Positions 30,246-38,974 are shown, numbered from the stretch's first letter. The stretch: 64,000 bases of DNA from Nannocystis sp. RBIL2 (GCF_026626745.1 NZ_JAPNJW010000001.1:1394001-1458000); one strand, 5' to 3'. Numbers and translations are program-made. Notes: a model not told the origin generated them from the letters alone.

Positions 30246-30623
30246 ATGAACCGCGCACCGATCATCCTGATCGTCGAAGACGACCGCGACATCCGCGACG
30301 TGCTCGCCGAGATCCTCGCCGAGGAGGGCTACCAGGTGCTGGTCGCCGAGGACGGCGCCGACGGCCTGCGGCGACTGACCGAGGGGCCGCAGCCCGACCT
30401 CATCCTCCTCGACCTCATGATGCCGCGCATGGACGGCTATCAGTTCCGCGAGGAGCAGCGAAAGAACCCGGCCTGGAGCGCCATCCCCTTGGTGCTGCTG
30501 ACCGCGGGCGTCGAGACCTCCGACAAGATCACCGCCCTGGGCGCGCTCGACGTCGTGCGCAAGCCGGTCAAGATCGACTTCCTCCTCGACCTCATCGGCG
30601 GCGTCGTCCGCCGCGCCGCCTGA
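30246..30623 (+). CDS. Single-domain response regulator (CheY-like receiver)
   Basis: 125 aa, only a receiver domain. Acid pocket EDD at 11-13, phospho-acceptor D56 in LILLDLMMPRMDG, Thr in VLLTAG and Lys in VRKPVKIDFLL are all present. No output domain, so it probably passes phosphate onward or binds a protein target. The start at 30246 has GAGGGA four bases upstream; an in-frame ATG at 30222 overlaps the kinase stop and would add eight residues. It completes a kinase-kinase-receiver operon. The next gene is convergent, with ten bases between. Confidence 0.93.
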   Translation: MNRAPIILIVEDDRDIRDVLAEILAEEGYQVLVAEDGADGLRRLTEGPQPDLILLDLMMPRMDGYQFREEQRKNPAWSAIPLVLLTAGVETSDKITALGALDVVRKPVKIDFLLDLIGGVVRRAA

Positions 30624-30632
30624 GCGCGGCCG

Positions 30633-31544
30633 TCACGCGCGCGGCGGGATCGGCTTGCGGTCGGTCGCCAGCAGGCCCGCGCTGACCGCCAGGATCGCCG
30701 CGCCGCACCAGCCGACCAGGTCGACCTCTTCCTGGAACAACCAGATCCCCGCCAGCATCGCCAGCAGCACCTGCACGTAGCCCAGCGCAGTCGCCCGGCC
30801 GGCGCGCACCATGTGGAGTCCGCGGGTCATGCTCTGCTGATGAAGAAACGTGCAGACCCCGATCGCCAAAAGGATGGTCCACTCGCGCGCATCGGGCGTC
30901 ACCCACGTCGTCGCCGCCCACGGGGCCGACAGCAGCGACGCCACCAGCGCGTTGTAGAAGACCACCCGCACCGGGTGCTCCGTCGAACGCAGCTCGCGGA
31001 TCATCACGTACACGCCGGCCGAGATCAGGGCCCCGAGCACCGCGATCGCCAGGGCGAACGGATCGGCGGGGACCGCCTCGGCGCCGAACAGCGCCTGCGG
31101 CTGCGTCACCAGCACCACGCCGACGAAGCACCCGACAATGAAGACCGTCTCGCGGCGGTCGAGCGCCTCGCCCAGCCACACCGTGGCCAGCAGCAGCGTG
31201 AACACCGGGTGGATGTAATGAATGACGATCGCGTCGGCGATCGGCAGGTGCATCAGCGCATAGAAATAACAGGTCAGGGCGACGAAGCCGAACAGCCCGC
31301 GCAGCGCCAGCATCGTGCGCCGGGTGCCCCATACGGGGATGTCACCACGCGCGAGCGTCCCCCGGGCGAAAGCGACCGCCACCACGCTGCGGACGAGAAT
31401 CACCTCCGGGAGCGGAACGCGCGCGCCGACCAGCTTCGCCAGCACGCTGAGTCCGCTGAAGAGAATCGCGGCAGTGACGAGATGGATCACGCCCCGCTGC
31501 GTGGCCGCCGCCTCCGCGTCTTGCGGGTTCTCGACGACACCCAC
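30633..31544 (-). CDS. EamA-family (drug/metabolite transporter superfamily) permease
   Basis: About 303 aa with ten hydrophobic segments arranged as two EamA halves. The first half shows AAILFSGLSVLAKLVGARVPLPEVILVRS-type helices with the conserved Arg, and the second ILLAIGVCTFLHQQSMTRGLHMVRAGRATALGY, typical of the family, ending with LFQEEVDLVGWCGAAILAVSAGLL. Exports or imports small metabolites across the inner membrane; substrate unknown. The start is uncertain: GTG 31544 is chosen, and a GTG at 31598 is also in frame. It diverges from the GAF kinase at 31658. Confidence 0.85.
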   Translation of the reverse strand: MGVVENPQDAEAAATQRGVIHLVTAAILFSGLSVLAKLVGARVPLPEVILVRSVVAVAFARGTLARGDIPVWGTRRTMLALRGLFGFVALTCYFYALMHLPIADAIVIHYIHPVFTLLLATVWLGEALDRRETVFIVGCFVGVVLVTQPQALFGAEAVPADPFALAIAVLGALISAGVYVMIRELRSTEHPVRVVFYNALVASLLSAPWAATTWVTPDAREWTILLAIGVCTFLHQQSMTRGLHMVRAGRATALGYVQVLLAMLAGIWLFQEEVDLVGWCGAAILAVSAGLLATDRKPIPPRA

Positions 31545-31657
31545 GGGACACTGACTGTACCATGGGCGCACGACGTTCGCATGAGCTTCGCAGTCCACCG
31601 CGTGCCCGCGGTCGCCGCGATCGGCGGTGACGACGAGCCCACTTTGGAGCGCGCGGC

Positions 31658-33298
31658 TTGAGTCGTTCCGGTCTCGCCATCGACCCTGCGAATCGACACC
31701 TCATCGAGCTGCTGTCGAGCATCTCGTCGGGCATCGCGTCGGTGAACGACCTCGACGGCTTCGCGCAGGAGATCGAGCGCGCGCTCGACGAGCTGTGCGA
31801 CGCCGAGTACATCGCGCTGTACCTGTGGGACTTCGACGCCGGGCGCCTGCGGACCTTCGCGGGTCGCGGCTTCTCGCCGGCCGAGCGCGCCGAGGCCGAG
31901 CGGACCGCGTGGGAGCGGCACCCGGGCAGCGTGTTCCGCGAGCCGCGGCTGCTGCACGTCCCCGACGTCCTGAACGACCAGGGCCAGCAGACCCAGAACA
32001 GCGCGCGCAGCTTCGTCGTGCGCGCGCGCCTGTTCATGCCGATCCTGTGCCGCGACGAGGTGCTCGGCGTGATCGGCCTCGCCTCCGGCACCCCCAATCG
32101 CTTCACCGACGGCGACATCGCCGTGCTCGGCTTCATCAGCAAGCTCACCGGCGTGGTCTACCGTCAGTTGCTCGACCGCATCGAGCGCCAGCGGGCCGAG
32201 ACCTCGCTGGCGACCACCGCCCGGCGCCTCCAGCTCGTCGTCGACGCCCTGCCGATCGCCCTGCTCAGCCTCGATCCGACCACGCGCCGGATCTCCCTCG
32301 CCGAGGGCGCCGGCCTGCGCCAGCTGGGCCTCGACTCCGCCGCCTGCCTCGGCGCCTGCGCCGACCAGGCCCTCGCCGGCTTCCCCGCCCTCCGCGACGC
32401 CGTCCAGCGGGCCGCCGCCGGCGACGTAGTGGCCGAGCAGCTCGCCATGGGCGAGCGCGTCATCTCGTTCCAGGCCGCCGCTCACCGCGGCGGCGAGCTG
32501 ACCGCCCTGCTGTTCGACATCACCGACCTGCGGCGCGCCCTCGACGAGCTGACGCTCGCCAACAGCGACCTCGCGCAGGCGCGCGACCAGGCGCTCGAGG
32601 CCACTGCGGCCAAGAGCTCGTTCCTCGCGGCGATGAGCCACGAGCTGCGCACCCCCCTCAACGCGATCATCGGCTACACCGAGCTGCTGCTCGAGGAGCA
32701 CGCCCCGGCGGCCTCGCCCGGCTTCGTCGCCGACATCGAGCGGATCGCCGCGTCGGCGCGCCACCTGCTCGGCCTCATCAACGACGTCCTCGACCTGTCG
32801 CAGATCGAGGCCGGCAAGTTCGCCCTGCACCCCGAGGACGTCGACCTCGGCGCGCTGCTCACCAGCATCGACGCCGCCTGTCGCCCGGGCCAGCAGCGCC
32901 GCGGCAACCGCTTCGTCCTCGACGTCCCCGACCCCCTGCCGGCCCTGCGCGCCGACGCCACGGCCGTGCGCGCGATCCTCATCAACCTCCTCGGCAACGC
33001 CCACAAGTTCACGCAGCACGGCACGGTGACCCTGCGGATCCGCGAGCACCTGGAGGCCGGCGCCCGCCGCCTGGTGTTCGTCGTCGAGGACACCGGCATC
33101 GGCATGAGCGAGCCCCAGCTGCGCCGGATCTTCGACAACTTCACCCAGGCCGACGCCTCGATCTCCCGCCGCTTCGGCGGCACCGGCCTCGGCCTCGCCA
33201 TCACCCTCAACTTCGTCCAGCTCATGGGCGGCGACATCTCCGTCACCAGCAAGCCCGGCGTCGGCTCGACGTTCACGTTCTGGCTCCCGGCCGATTGA
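31658..33298 (+). CDS. GAF-domain sensor histidine kinase
   Basis: 546 aa, starting at TTG 31658 with GGAG eight bases upstream. Residues 20-180 form a GAF domain (ALDELCDAEYIALYLWDFDAGRLRTFAGRGF region through EVLGVIGLASG). A PAS-like part follows, then the coiled linker, HisKA box MSHELRTPLNAIIGYTELL (H328), and ATPase boxes LINLLGNAHKFTQHG, VEDTGIGMSE and GGTGLGLAITLNFVQLMGG. No membrane segment or receiver, so phosphate must go to a partner encoded elsewhere. It reads toward the small membrane protein; between their ends is a four-unit dyad array. Confidence 0.93.
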   Translation: MSRSGLAIDPANRHLIELLSSISSGIASVNDLDGFAQEIERALDELCDAEYIALYLWDFDAGRLRTFAGRGFSPAERAEAERTAWERHPGSVFREPRLLHVPDVLNDQGQQTQNSARSFVVRARLFMPILCRDEVLGVIGLASGTPNRFTDGDIAVLGFISKLTGVVYRQLLDRIERQRAETSLATTARRLQLVVDALPIALLSLDPTTRRISLAEGAGLRQLGLDSAACLGACADQALAGFPALRDAVQRAAAGDVVAEQLAMGERVISFQAAAHRGGELTALLFDITDLRRALDELTLANSDLAQARDQALEATAAKSSFLAAMSHELRTPLNAIIGYTELLLEEHAPAASPGFVADIERIAASARHLLGLINDVLDLSQIEAGKFALHPEDVDLGALLTSIDAACRPGQQRRGNRFVLDVPDPLPALRADATAVRAILINLLGNAHKFTQHGTVTLRIREHLEAGARRLVFVVEDTGIGMSEPQLRRIFDNFTQADASISRRFGGTGLGLAITLNFVQLMGGDISVTSKPGVGSTFTFWLPAD

Positions 33299-33315
33299 GT
33301 TCTCTTTAAAAATGG

Positions 33316-33377
33316 ACATGACCCTTCGGGCATGTCTCTTCACGCATGCCCCCGGGGGCATGCTCCCGGAGACAAGC
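33316..33377. repeat. Four-unit 14-bp dyad array between convergent genes
   Basis: Hexamers ACATGA, GCATGT, GCATGC, GCATGC and ACAAGC start at 33316, 33330, 33344, 33358 and 33372. Spacers such as CCCTTCGG would make a cUUCGg-capped hairpin in RNA; the third unit is GCATGCCC, loop CCGG, GGGCATGC (perfect). It occupies almost all of the 78-bp gap between the histidine kinase stop and the stop of the gene on the other strand. An AT-rich stretch (CTTTAAAAA) precedes it. Confidence 0.85.
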
Positions 33378-33703
33378 TACGTTCGCGGCTCCGCCGGCAG
33401 GGCCGCGGGCTCGGCCAGCGCCGCGGCTAACGCCCGGCGGCGCAGCTCGGCGCGGACGTGGCGCTCGACCAGCCCGCACACCAGCGACGGCCACAGCCCC
33501 GACACGGCGATCAGCGTCCACCACGACCACTGCAGCTGCACCATCATGAAGAACAGCAGCGGCGTGAGCGGCAGCGCGATCGCGGCGATCAGCGGCCGCA
33601 GCAGGACCTCTCGCTCGGGGTCGCTCCAGAACCAATACGTCGGCAGGAAGCCGAGGCGCTGCGGCCGGTCCAGGAGGTGGCGACGGGCCGGGAGTTCGGA
33701 CAT
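33377..33703 (-). CDS. Small membrane protein (two transmembrane segments)
   Basis: 108 aa. Two hydrophobic stretches (LIAAIALPLTPLLFFMMV and WWTLIAVSGLWPSLVCGLV) follow a soluble N-terminus containing FLPTYWFWSDPEREVLLR; a positively charged amphipathic tail follows (ERHVRAELRRRALAAALAE). This recalls small 2TM proteins of unknown role often attached to signalling genes, but no family is certain. It lies 103 bp downstream of the GH15 gene on the same strand and could be in its transcript. Its stop is at the edge of the dyad array. Confidence 0.65.
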   Translation of the reverse strand: MSELPARRHLLDRPQRLGFLPTYWFWSDPEREVLLRPLIAAIALPLTPLLFFMMVQLQWSWWTLIAVSGLWPSLVCGLVERHVRAELRRRALAAALAEPAALPAEPRT

Positions 33704-33806
33704 CAGCGGGTCGCTCGCTCGACGGTCATAGCACGCCCGACCCCGGACGGACGAACGGGGCTCGCGCAGCGACCTCGCGCCGCCGCGCGAGGCCGCCGGT
33801 GTGCGC

Positions 33807-35639
33807 TCACCCGAGCGCGCGCTCGAGGTTGAAGGCCGCGCTGATCAGCGACAGATGCGTGAACGCCTGCGGGAAGTTGCCGAGCGCCTCGCCGTGCTCG
33901 CCGGTCTCCTCCGAGTAGAGGCCGAGGTGGTTGCCGTAGCCGATCATGCGTTCGAATAGCAGGCGGGACTCTTCCAGCAGCGCCGGGTCGACGCGGCCGG
34001 CCCGGGTCAGCGCCTCGACCAGCCAGAACGAGCACATGTTGAAGCTGCCCTCGCGGCCGGGCAGGCCGTCGGGCAGCTGCTCCGGGTGGTAGCGATAGAC
34101 CAGGCCGTCGGACACCAGGCCGCCCTGGTTCGGCGGGCGGCGGATCGCCTTCAGCGTCTTCAGCATGCGCGGGTCGTCGGGCCCGAGGAAGAACACCAGC
34201 GGCATCAGCAGCGCCGACGCGTCGAGCGAGCGATCGTCGAACGCGGCCACGAACGACTGCTCCTCGTCGCTCCAGCCGCGGCGGAAGATGGCCTCGTAGA
34301 TGTCGTCGCGGGCGCGGTACCACTGCTCGCGCGGGGCCGGGAACGAGCGCTTTTCGGCCAGGCGCAGCGCCCGGTCGAGCGCGACCCAGCACATCACCTT
34401 CGAGTTGACGTTGTGGCGCATCCCGGTGCGCGGCTCCCAGATCCCGTGGTCGGGCAGGTGCCAGCTCTCGCTGACGTAGTCGACGATCCGGCGCAGGTGC
34501 ATCCACGCGTCGTACGAGACCGGGCGGCTGTGCTTGTTCGACAGGTACACCGCGTCGAGCAGCTCGCCGTAGATGTCGAGCTGGAACTGGCTGTGCGCGG
34601 CGTTGCCGACCCGCACCGGCTTTGCGCCCTTGTAGCCGGCCAGGTGCGGCAGCTCGAACTCCTCGATGCAGGTCGCGCCCTCGACGGTGTAGAGCAGCCG
34701 CAGCGGCGCCCCGTCCTCGCCCGGCGGCTCGTGGTAGCGGCGGTCGAGCCAGCCCATGAACGCGTCGGCCTCCTGGGTGAAGCCGATGCGCAAGAACCCG
34801 TACAGCGTGAACGCGGCGTCGCGCATCCACGTATAGCGATAGTCCCAGTTGCGCACCCCACCTGGCTCTTCGGGCAGGCCGAGCGTCGGCGCCGCGACGA
34901 TCGCCCCGGTCGGCTCGTAGGTCAGCAGCTTCAGCGTCAGCGCCGAGCGGTGGACCGTCTCGCGCCAGCGACCGCGGTACGAGCAGCGCGACAGCCAGCG
35001 CCGCCAGTACGCCACGGTCCAGCGGAACAGGGTCTCCGCCTCGTCGGAATCGGGGCTGCGCGGGCAGTCGTGCTCGGCCCCGCCGCGGAACACGAACACC
35101 GCCTGCTCGCCCTGGCGCAGGCGGAAGCGGGCGTGCACCCCGCCGCGCTCGGCGACCGTCAGCGGCACGCTGGCCGACAGCGACATCGTCACTCCCGGCG
35201 CGCGGAACACCGCCCCGTGCCGGACGAGCTCCACCTCGTGAGGCGCGCGCGCGTAATCGAAGGCCGGGCGGCAGTCGGCGTGCAACCACACCTCGCCGCG
35301 GACCGCCCGCACGCGCCGCACGATCTGGTGGTGCCAGCCGTGGTCGATGTTGTCCCCGACCGGCATGAAGTCCTCGATCTCCACCACCCCGTTGGCGCAG
35401 AAGAACCGCGTGACCAGGATGTTGGTGTCGGGCCAGTAGAACTGCTTGCTCGGCGCCGCCTGGTCTTCCGCGCAGATCCGGAACTCGCCGCCCTTCTCGT
35501 CGTCGAGCAGCGACGCGAACACGCTCGGCGAGTCGAAGCGCGGGTGGCAGAACCAGTCGATCGCGCCGTCGGTGCCGACCAGCGCGATCGTCCGCATGTT
35601 GCCGATGATCCCGTGGTCGTGGATCGGCAGGTACCCCAT
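33807..35639 (-). CDS. Glycoside hydrolase family 15 (glucoamylase/trehalase-like)
   Basis: 610 aa, the usual length for bacterial GH15. The start MGYLPIHDHGIIGNMRTIALVG and DGAIDWFCHPRFDSPSVFASLL are the family's N-terminal signature. An (alpha/alpha)6 barrel follows with NWDYRYTWMRDAAFTL, HGIWEPRTGMRHNVNSKVMCW and YSEETGEHGEALGNFPQAFTHL, holding the two catalytic Glu positions (in IWEPR and YSEE). No signal peptide, so it acts in the cytoplasm on glycogen, maltodextrin or trehalose, releasing glucose. It is transcribed just after the SDR gene (four bases apart). A partial dyad at 34860-34879 lies in frame (LPEEPGG). Confidence 0.93.
   Translation of the reverse strand: MGYLPIHDHGIIGNMRTIALVGTDGAIDWFCHPRFDSPSVFASLLDDEKGGEFRICAEDQAAPSKQFYWPDTNILVTRFFCANGVVEIEDFMPVGDNIDHGWHHQIVRRVRAVRGEVWLHADCRPAFDYARAPHEVELVRHGAVFRAPGVTMSLSASVPLTVAERGGVHARFRLRQGEQAVFVFRGGAEHDCPRSPDSDEAETLFRWTVAYWRRWLSRCSYRGRWRETVHRSALTLKLLTYEPTGAIVAAPTLGLPEEPGGVRNWDYRYTWMRDAAFTLYGFLRIGFTQEADAFMGWLDRRYHEPPGEDGAPLRLLYTVEGATCIEEFELPHLAGYKGAKPVRVGNAAHSQFQLDIYGELLDAVYLSNKHSRPVSYDAWMHLRRIVDYVSESWHLPDHGIWEPRTGMRHNVNSKVMCWVALDRALRLAEKRSFPAPREQWYRARDDIYEAIFRRGWSDEEQSFVAAFDDRSLDASALLMPLVFFLGPDDPRMLKTLKAIRRPPNQGGLVSDGLVYRYHPEQLPDGLPGREGSFNMCSFWLVEALTRAGRVDPALLEESRLLFERMIGYGNHLGLYSEETGEHGEALGNFPQAFTHLSLISAAFNLERALG
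34860..34879. repeat. Dyad repeat inside the GH15 gene
   Basis: ACCTGGCT, loop CTTC, GGGCAGGC; the arms contain mismatches. Encodes LPEEPGG just before the conserved NWDYRYTW motif. Confidence 0.5.
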
Positions 35640-35643
35640 CGCC

Positions 35644-36408
35644 TCACTCCTCGTGGAACCAGGTCATGCCGCCGTCGACGAAGTACGTCGAGCCGGTCAC
35701 GTACGCCGCGTCGTCCGACGCCAGCAGCACCGCGATGCCGGCGACGTCCGCCGGCGTCCCGATCCGCTTCAACGGGATCCGCGCCAGAAGCCCGGCGCGG
35801 GCCCGCGGGTCCTCCGTGACGTCGCGGTTGATGTCGGTAGCGATCGCGCCCGGCGCGATCGCGTTGATCGTGATCCCGTGGCCACCGAGCTCGGCCGCGA
35901 GGTCGCGCGTGAGCATCCGGATCGCCCCCTTGGCCGCGCAGTAGGTCGCGTGGCCGGGGAACGACAGCTCCTCGTGCACCGAGCTGATGTTGACGATCCG
36001 CCCCGCCCGCTCGCCCTTCAGCCAGCGGCGCACCACCGCCTGCGTGGTGAAGAACGTGCCCTTGAGGTTGGTATCGAGGACCTTGTCGAAGTCGGCCTCG
36101 GTGACCTCGACGAACGGCGCGCGGATCTCCATCCCCGCGTTGTTGACGAGGATGTCGAGGGGCCCCAGCGCCTGCCACGCCTCGGCCACCAGCTTCTCGC
36201 ACTCCCCGGTGCGGCCGACGTCGGCCTGCACCACCACCGCGCACCGACCCTCGGCCCGGATCGCGGCTGCGACCGCCTCGGCCGCCTCGGCGCTGCCGTT
36301 GTAGTTGACGGCGACGTCGGCGCCCTCGCGCGCGAAGCGGAGGGCGATCTCACGGCCGATGCCGCGACTCGAGCCCGTGACCAGGGCCGTCTTTCCTTTC
36401 AGTCGCAT
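35644..36408 (-). CDS. Short-chain dehydrogenase, probable glucose 1-dehydrogenase
   Basis: 254 aa, a classical SDR: cofactor motif TGSSRGIG near residue 12, NNAG, catalytic Ser in NISSVHE, and YCAAK with Tyr and Lys. The tail APGAIATDINRD and TYFVDGGMTWF resembles glucose 1-dehydrogenases. Such enzymes oxidise beta-D-glucose to gluconolactone with NAD(P). A good ribosome site (GGGAGG) precedes ATG 36408. Forms an operon with GH15, and the divergent gene is a gluconokinase: together they suggest glucan or trehalose to glucose, to gluconate, to 6-phosphogluconate. The substrate is inferred from this context. Confidence 0.88.
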   Translation of the reverse strand: MRLKGKTALVTGSSRGIGREIALRFAREGADVAVNYNGSAEAAEAVAAAIRAEGRCAVVVQADVGRTGECEKLVAEAWQALGPLDILVNNAGMEIRAPFVEVTEADFDKVLDTNLKGTFFTTQAVVRRWLKGERAGRIVNISSVHEELSFPGHATYCAAKGAIRMLTRDLAAELGGHGITINAIAPGAIATDINRDVTEDPRARAGLLARIPLKRIGTPADVAGIAVLLASDDAAYVTGSTYFVDGGMTWFHEE

Positions 36409-36613
36409 GCGACCTCCCGACGCGACGGCGCGGCGCTGCCGACGGACGACGCTCGCCGACGGCGGGCCTCGTGCGGTGCGTCCTCGCTCGTGCGCATCGC
36501 CCATGTGTGACGCACGCGCGCCCGCGGGGCACGGCGAAAGGCCCGTCTTCGCCGCGCGGGCGGCCCTCGAAGCGCCCTCGCCCCCGCCACACGGGCGAGG
36601 CTCGCGGTCCGCG

Positions 36614-36679
36614 GAGTTGACGCGACCGCGATCGGTCGCCGTGAGCCCCGATCGCCACGCGCCCGAGTTGACGCGGCCG
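36614..36679. promoter_or_regulatory. Directly repeated 15-bp motif between divergent SDR and gluconokinase genes
   Basis: GAGTTGACGCGACCG at 36614-36628 recurs at 36665-36679 as GAGTTGACGCGGCCG, 51 bp (close to five helical turns) apart; the second copy runs into the gluconokinase start. Each contains TTGAC, a -35-like core. It could be an operator or tandem promoter in the 270-bp gap (36409-36678). No -10 box was clear. Confidence 0.35.
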
Positions 36680-37194
36680 TGCGAGTGCGCTTCGCTCACC
36701 GCGTGGTGATCGTCGTCATGGGCGTGTCCGGGGCCGGCAAGACCACCATCGGCCTGCGCCTCGCCGCCGCGCTCGGCGCCCGCTTCATCGACGCCGACGA
36801 ATTTCACACGCCCGCCAACCGGGCCAAGATGGCGGCCGGCACCCCGCTCGACGACGCCGACCGCGCCCCGTGGCTGCACACCCTGGCGACCGAGATCGAC
36901 GGCTGGCTGCAGCACGAGGGCGACGTGGTGCTCGCCTGCTCCGCGCTGCGCGCGGTCCACCGCGCCATGCTGCGCCGCGATCCGACCCGGGTCGTGTTCG
37001 TGTACCTGCAGATCGACCCGGACGTGGCCCGCGCCCGCCTGCTCGCCCGCCGCCACCACTTTTTTAAAGCTGACCTGCTGGACAGCCAGCTGGCGACGCT
37101 CGAGCCGCCCGACGACGCCGTCACAGTCGACGCTGCCCAGCCCGTCGAGGCGGTCGTCGCCGACATCCTCGCGGGCCTCCCCTGTCCGTCATGA
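36679..37194 (+). CDS. gntK: Gluconokinase
   Basis: 171 aa. Walker A MGVSGAGKTTIGL is followed by FIDADEFHTPANRAKMAAGTPLDDADRAPWL, the characteristic gluconate-binding stretch of GntK, and CSALRAVHRAML, VYLQIDPDVARARLLAR and HHFFKADLLDSQLATLE, all typical. It phosphorylates gluconate to 6-phosphogluconate. The GTG at 36679 is the most upstream start; GTGs at 36703 and 36706 would also keep the P-loop. Divergent from the SDR-GH15 operon, so probably co-regulated with it. Its final codons (PCPS and stop) are part of a dyad run. Confidence 0.92.
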   Translation: MRVRFAHRVVIVVMGVSGAGKTTIGLRLAAALGARFIDADEFHTPANRAKMAAGTPLDDADRAPWLHTLATEIDGWLQHEGDVVLACSALRAVHRAMLRRDPTRVVFVYLQIDPDVARARLLARRHHFFKADLLDSQLATLEPPDDAVTVDAAQPVEAVVADILAGLPCPS

Positions 37195-37243
37195 CATGCT
37201 TTTAAAAGCATGCATTCAAGGACATGCTCCATCGAGCATGTCC
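37180..37243. repeat. 14-bp dyad array between convergent genes, overlapping the gluconokinase stop
   Basis: Hexamers start at 37194 (ACATGC), 37208 (GCATGC), 37222 (ACATGC) and 37236 (GCATGT); a fifth, degenerate hexamer (CCCTGT) lies at 37180. The unit ACATGCTT, loop TTAA, AAGCATGC is a perfect hairpin. The gluconokinase TGA lies at 37192-37194, inside the array, which fills the gap to the stop of the TPR-like gene on the other strand. Confidence 0.85.
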
Positions 37244-37257
37244 GAAAACGCAGGCGG

Positions 37258-38493
37258 TCACCCCGCGAGCCCGAGGCTCTTGCGGACCGCGAAGTAGTCC
37301 TCGCTGATGCTGAAGCGCACCAGCTCCTGGATCATGTCGCGCGCCGTGAGGAACGAGAAGCCCTCGCGCTCCCCTCGGATGTGCTGCGCGGCCACGCCGA
37401 GGTCGTCGGCGAGGATGAGACCGATGCGGTGCGCGGTGATCTCGGCGCTCCGGGCCCACTGCTCGGCGTCGAGCGGCAAGCCCTCGGCTTCGATGCGCGC
37501 GAACAGGTCGCGGAGCTGGTCGGGCTGACGGCTCGGCAGCTTCGCCCGCAGCTCGCGCGCGAGGGCCTCGATGTCGGGCGGGGCGCCGACGTCGAGCCTG
37601 GCCATGACCCGACAGGCGCGCAGCACCGCCTTGAGGTTGGGCAAGGAGCGGTCGACGCAGACGAACATGTAGTGCGGCAGATAGAGCTCGGTCATGGCGC
37701 GGCCGAGCGCGAACGCCAGCGGCCGCAGGTCGTCGCCGACCGCCGCCTCGCGGCCGACGAACAGCGCCGGGTGAACGCGACCGTCGCGCTGCGAGTTGAA
37801 CACCGACACGCCCGCGCCATCGTCCATGAGGTAGACGTCCGGCTCTCCGACGTTCAGCACCTCCTGGACGTACTTGACCATGCGCGCCACCGGCGAGCGA
37901 TCGCCGGCGAGGTCGAGGCGGCCGCGCGACTTCACGAAAGACGGCAGGGGCTTGGCCCACTGCGCCGCGGCGGCCGGTGCGGCCATCCCGAACACGGCGG
38001 TGACCCCGATGGTCTCAGCCGAGTGGAACACCTTGCGCCGCAGCATGTCCTCGCTCAGCGGCTGGCGCACCTGGCGAAATTCGGGCCGGTGCAACTGCCG
38101 GTCGAGCTGCGCCTCGTCGGCGTTCGCCTGCTTGAGGAACACGAGCGCCCGCGCCACACAGAAGGCCGCGTCGAGCTGGTCCTGGCCGCGGTAGTGCGAG
38201 AACAGAGCGTGAAAGCTGTCGTACGCGAGCGGGTCCGCGTCGAGCCGCGCCCGGTGCTCCTCGGGCGTCCCCGTCACGGTCGCCGCCGCGGCCGCAGTCG
38301 CGGGCTTGCTGCCGCCAGCCGCCGGCTTGCTGTCGCCGGTCGCCGCCGCGGCCTCCTGCACGCGCGAGGCGATCAGCTGCCGCAGCAGATCGTCGGTCAT
38401 CGGCACGTGCCCGGGCAGCGGCGGCCCCGACCACGAAGCCCACTGCCGTGCCCACTCGCGCCAGCGCTCCAGCTGCTCCTCGGTGTCACTCAT
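37258..38493 (-). CDS. TPR-like myxobacterial protein of unknown function
   Basis: 411 aa. After an acidic Trp-rich start (ERWREWARQWASW) and an Ala-rich linker, the segment DSFHALFSHYRGQDQLDAAFCVARALVFLKQANADE reads as one or two tetratricopeptide-like helix pairs. The C-terminal 280 residues (RRKVFHSAETIGVTAVFGM through ISEDYFAVRKSLGL) match, from memory, a domain found at the end of long TPR proteins in other myxobacteria, without known activity. No signal peptide. The start ATG at 38493 has GGGGA just upstream. It stands alone between the gluconokinase and the IS element. Confidence 0.65.
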   Translation of the reverse strand: MSDTEEQLERWREWARQWASWSGPPLPGHVPMTDDLLRQLIASRVQEAAAATGDSKPAAGGSKPATAAAAATVTGTPEEHRARLDADPLAYDSFHALFSHYRGQDQLDAAFCVARALVFLKQANADEAQLDRQLHRPEFRQVRQPLSEDMLRRKVFHSAETIGVTAVFGMAAPAAAAQWAKPLPSFVKSRGRLDLAGDRSPVARMVKYVQEVLNVGEPDVYLMDDGAGVSVFNSQRDGRVHPALFVGREAAVGDDLRPLAFALGRAMTELYLPHYMFVCVDRSLPNLKAVLRACRVMARLDVGAPPDIEALARELRAKLPSRQPDQLRDLFARIEAEGLPLDAEQWARSAEITAHRIGLILADDLGVAAQHIRGEREGFSFLTARDMIQELVRFSISEDYFAVRKSLGLAG

Positions 38494-38974
38494 ATCCCCG
38501 CACGATACCGACGACCCGTGCGGGGCACCAGCCCCCGCCGTGAATACCGGATACCGGACCTCGCCATGCCCGAGCGCGGGCTGCTCGGATTCGTCCGGCG
38601 GTCTCGCCCGCACATGCAAGACATGTTTCTTGGAACATGCCCGAACGGTCACCCTCCGCAACGGCGCCGCGAGCAGCAGCGGCCACTCTCTCGGGGAACC
38701 GTGACGGCGGGCCGTGCGAAGATGATAACGATCGGCCAGGCCCACGTCCGCGCGGCACGGAGCGGCGAGCGCGAGGCCGGCTTCGCCGAGCTCCGGACAT
38801 GTCCTACGTCTCTTCGATCCATTCGAGCCTCGAGATGGCTGCCACGCGAATCGCATGACCCCCGATGCCCCCCTCCCAACTTGCGGCGAACGGAGTGCGA
38901 GGGACACGACGGCTTCCCGATTTTCCGGCCGCTCTTGCGGGAGCGAGCTACGCTCGTCCTATTCCGCCGTGTAT
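38494..38974. other. Non-coding gap of 481 bp left of the IS element
   Basis: No gene can be supported. A dyad unit lies at 38621-38640 (ACATGTTT, loop CTTG, GAACATGC). Toward the element the sequence becomes less GC-rich (TTTTCCGGCCGCTCTTGCGG). It may carry the promoter of the TPR-like gene near 38500. Confidence 0.55.

Noticed and set aside
33316..33377. Classical Rho-independent terminator
   Set aside because: Hairpins are strong but no run of T follows on either strand; a termination role remains only a hypothesis.
38494..38974. Small open frames left of the IS element
   Set aside because: Arg/Ser/Pro-rich products without start signals; one is crossed by a dyad unit.
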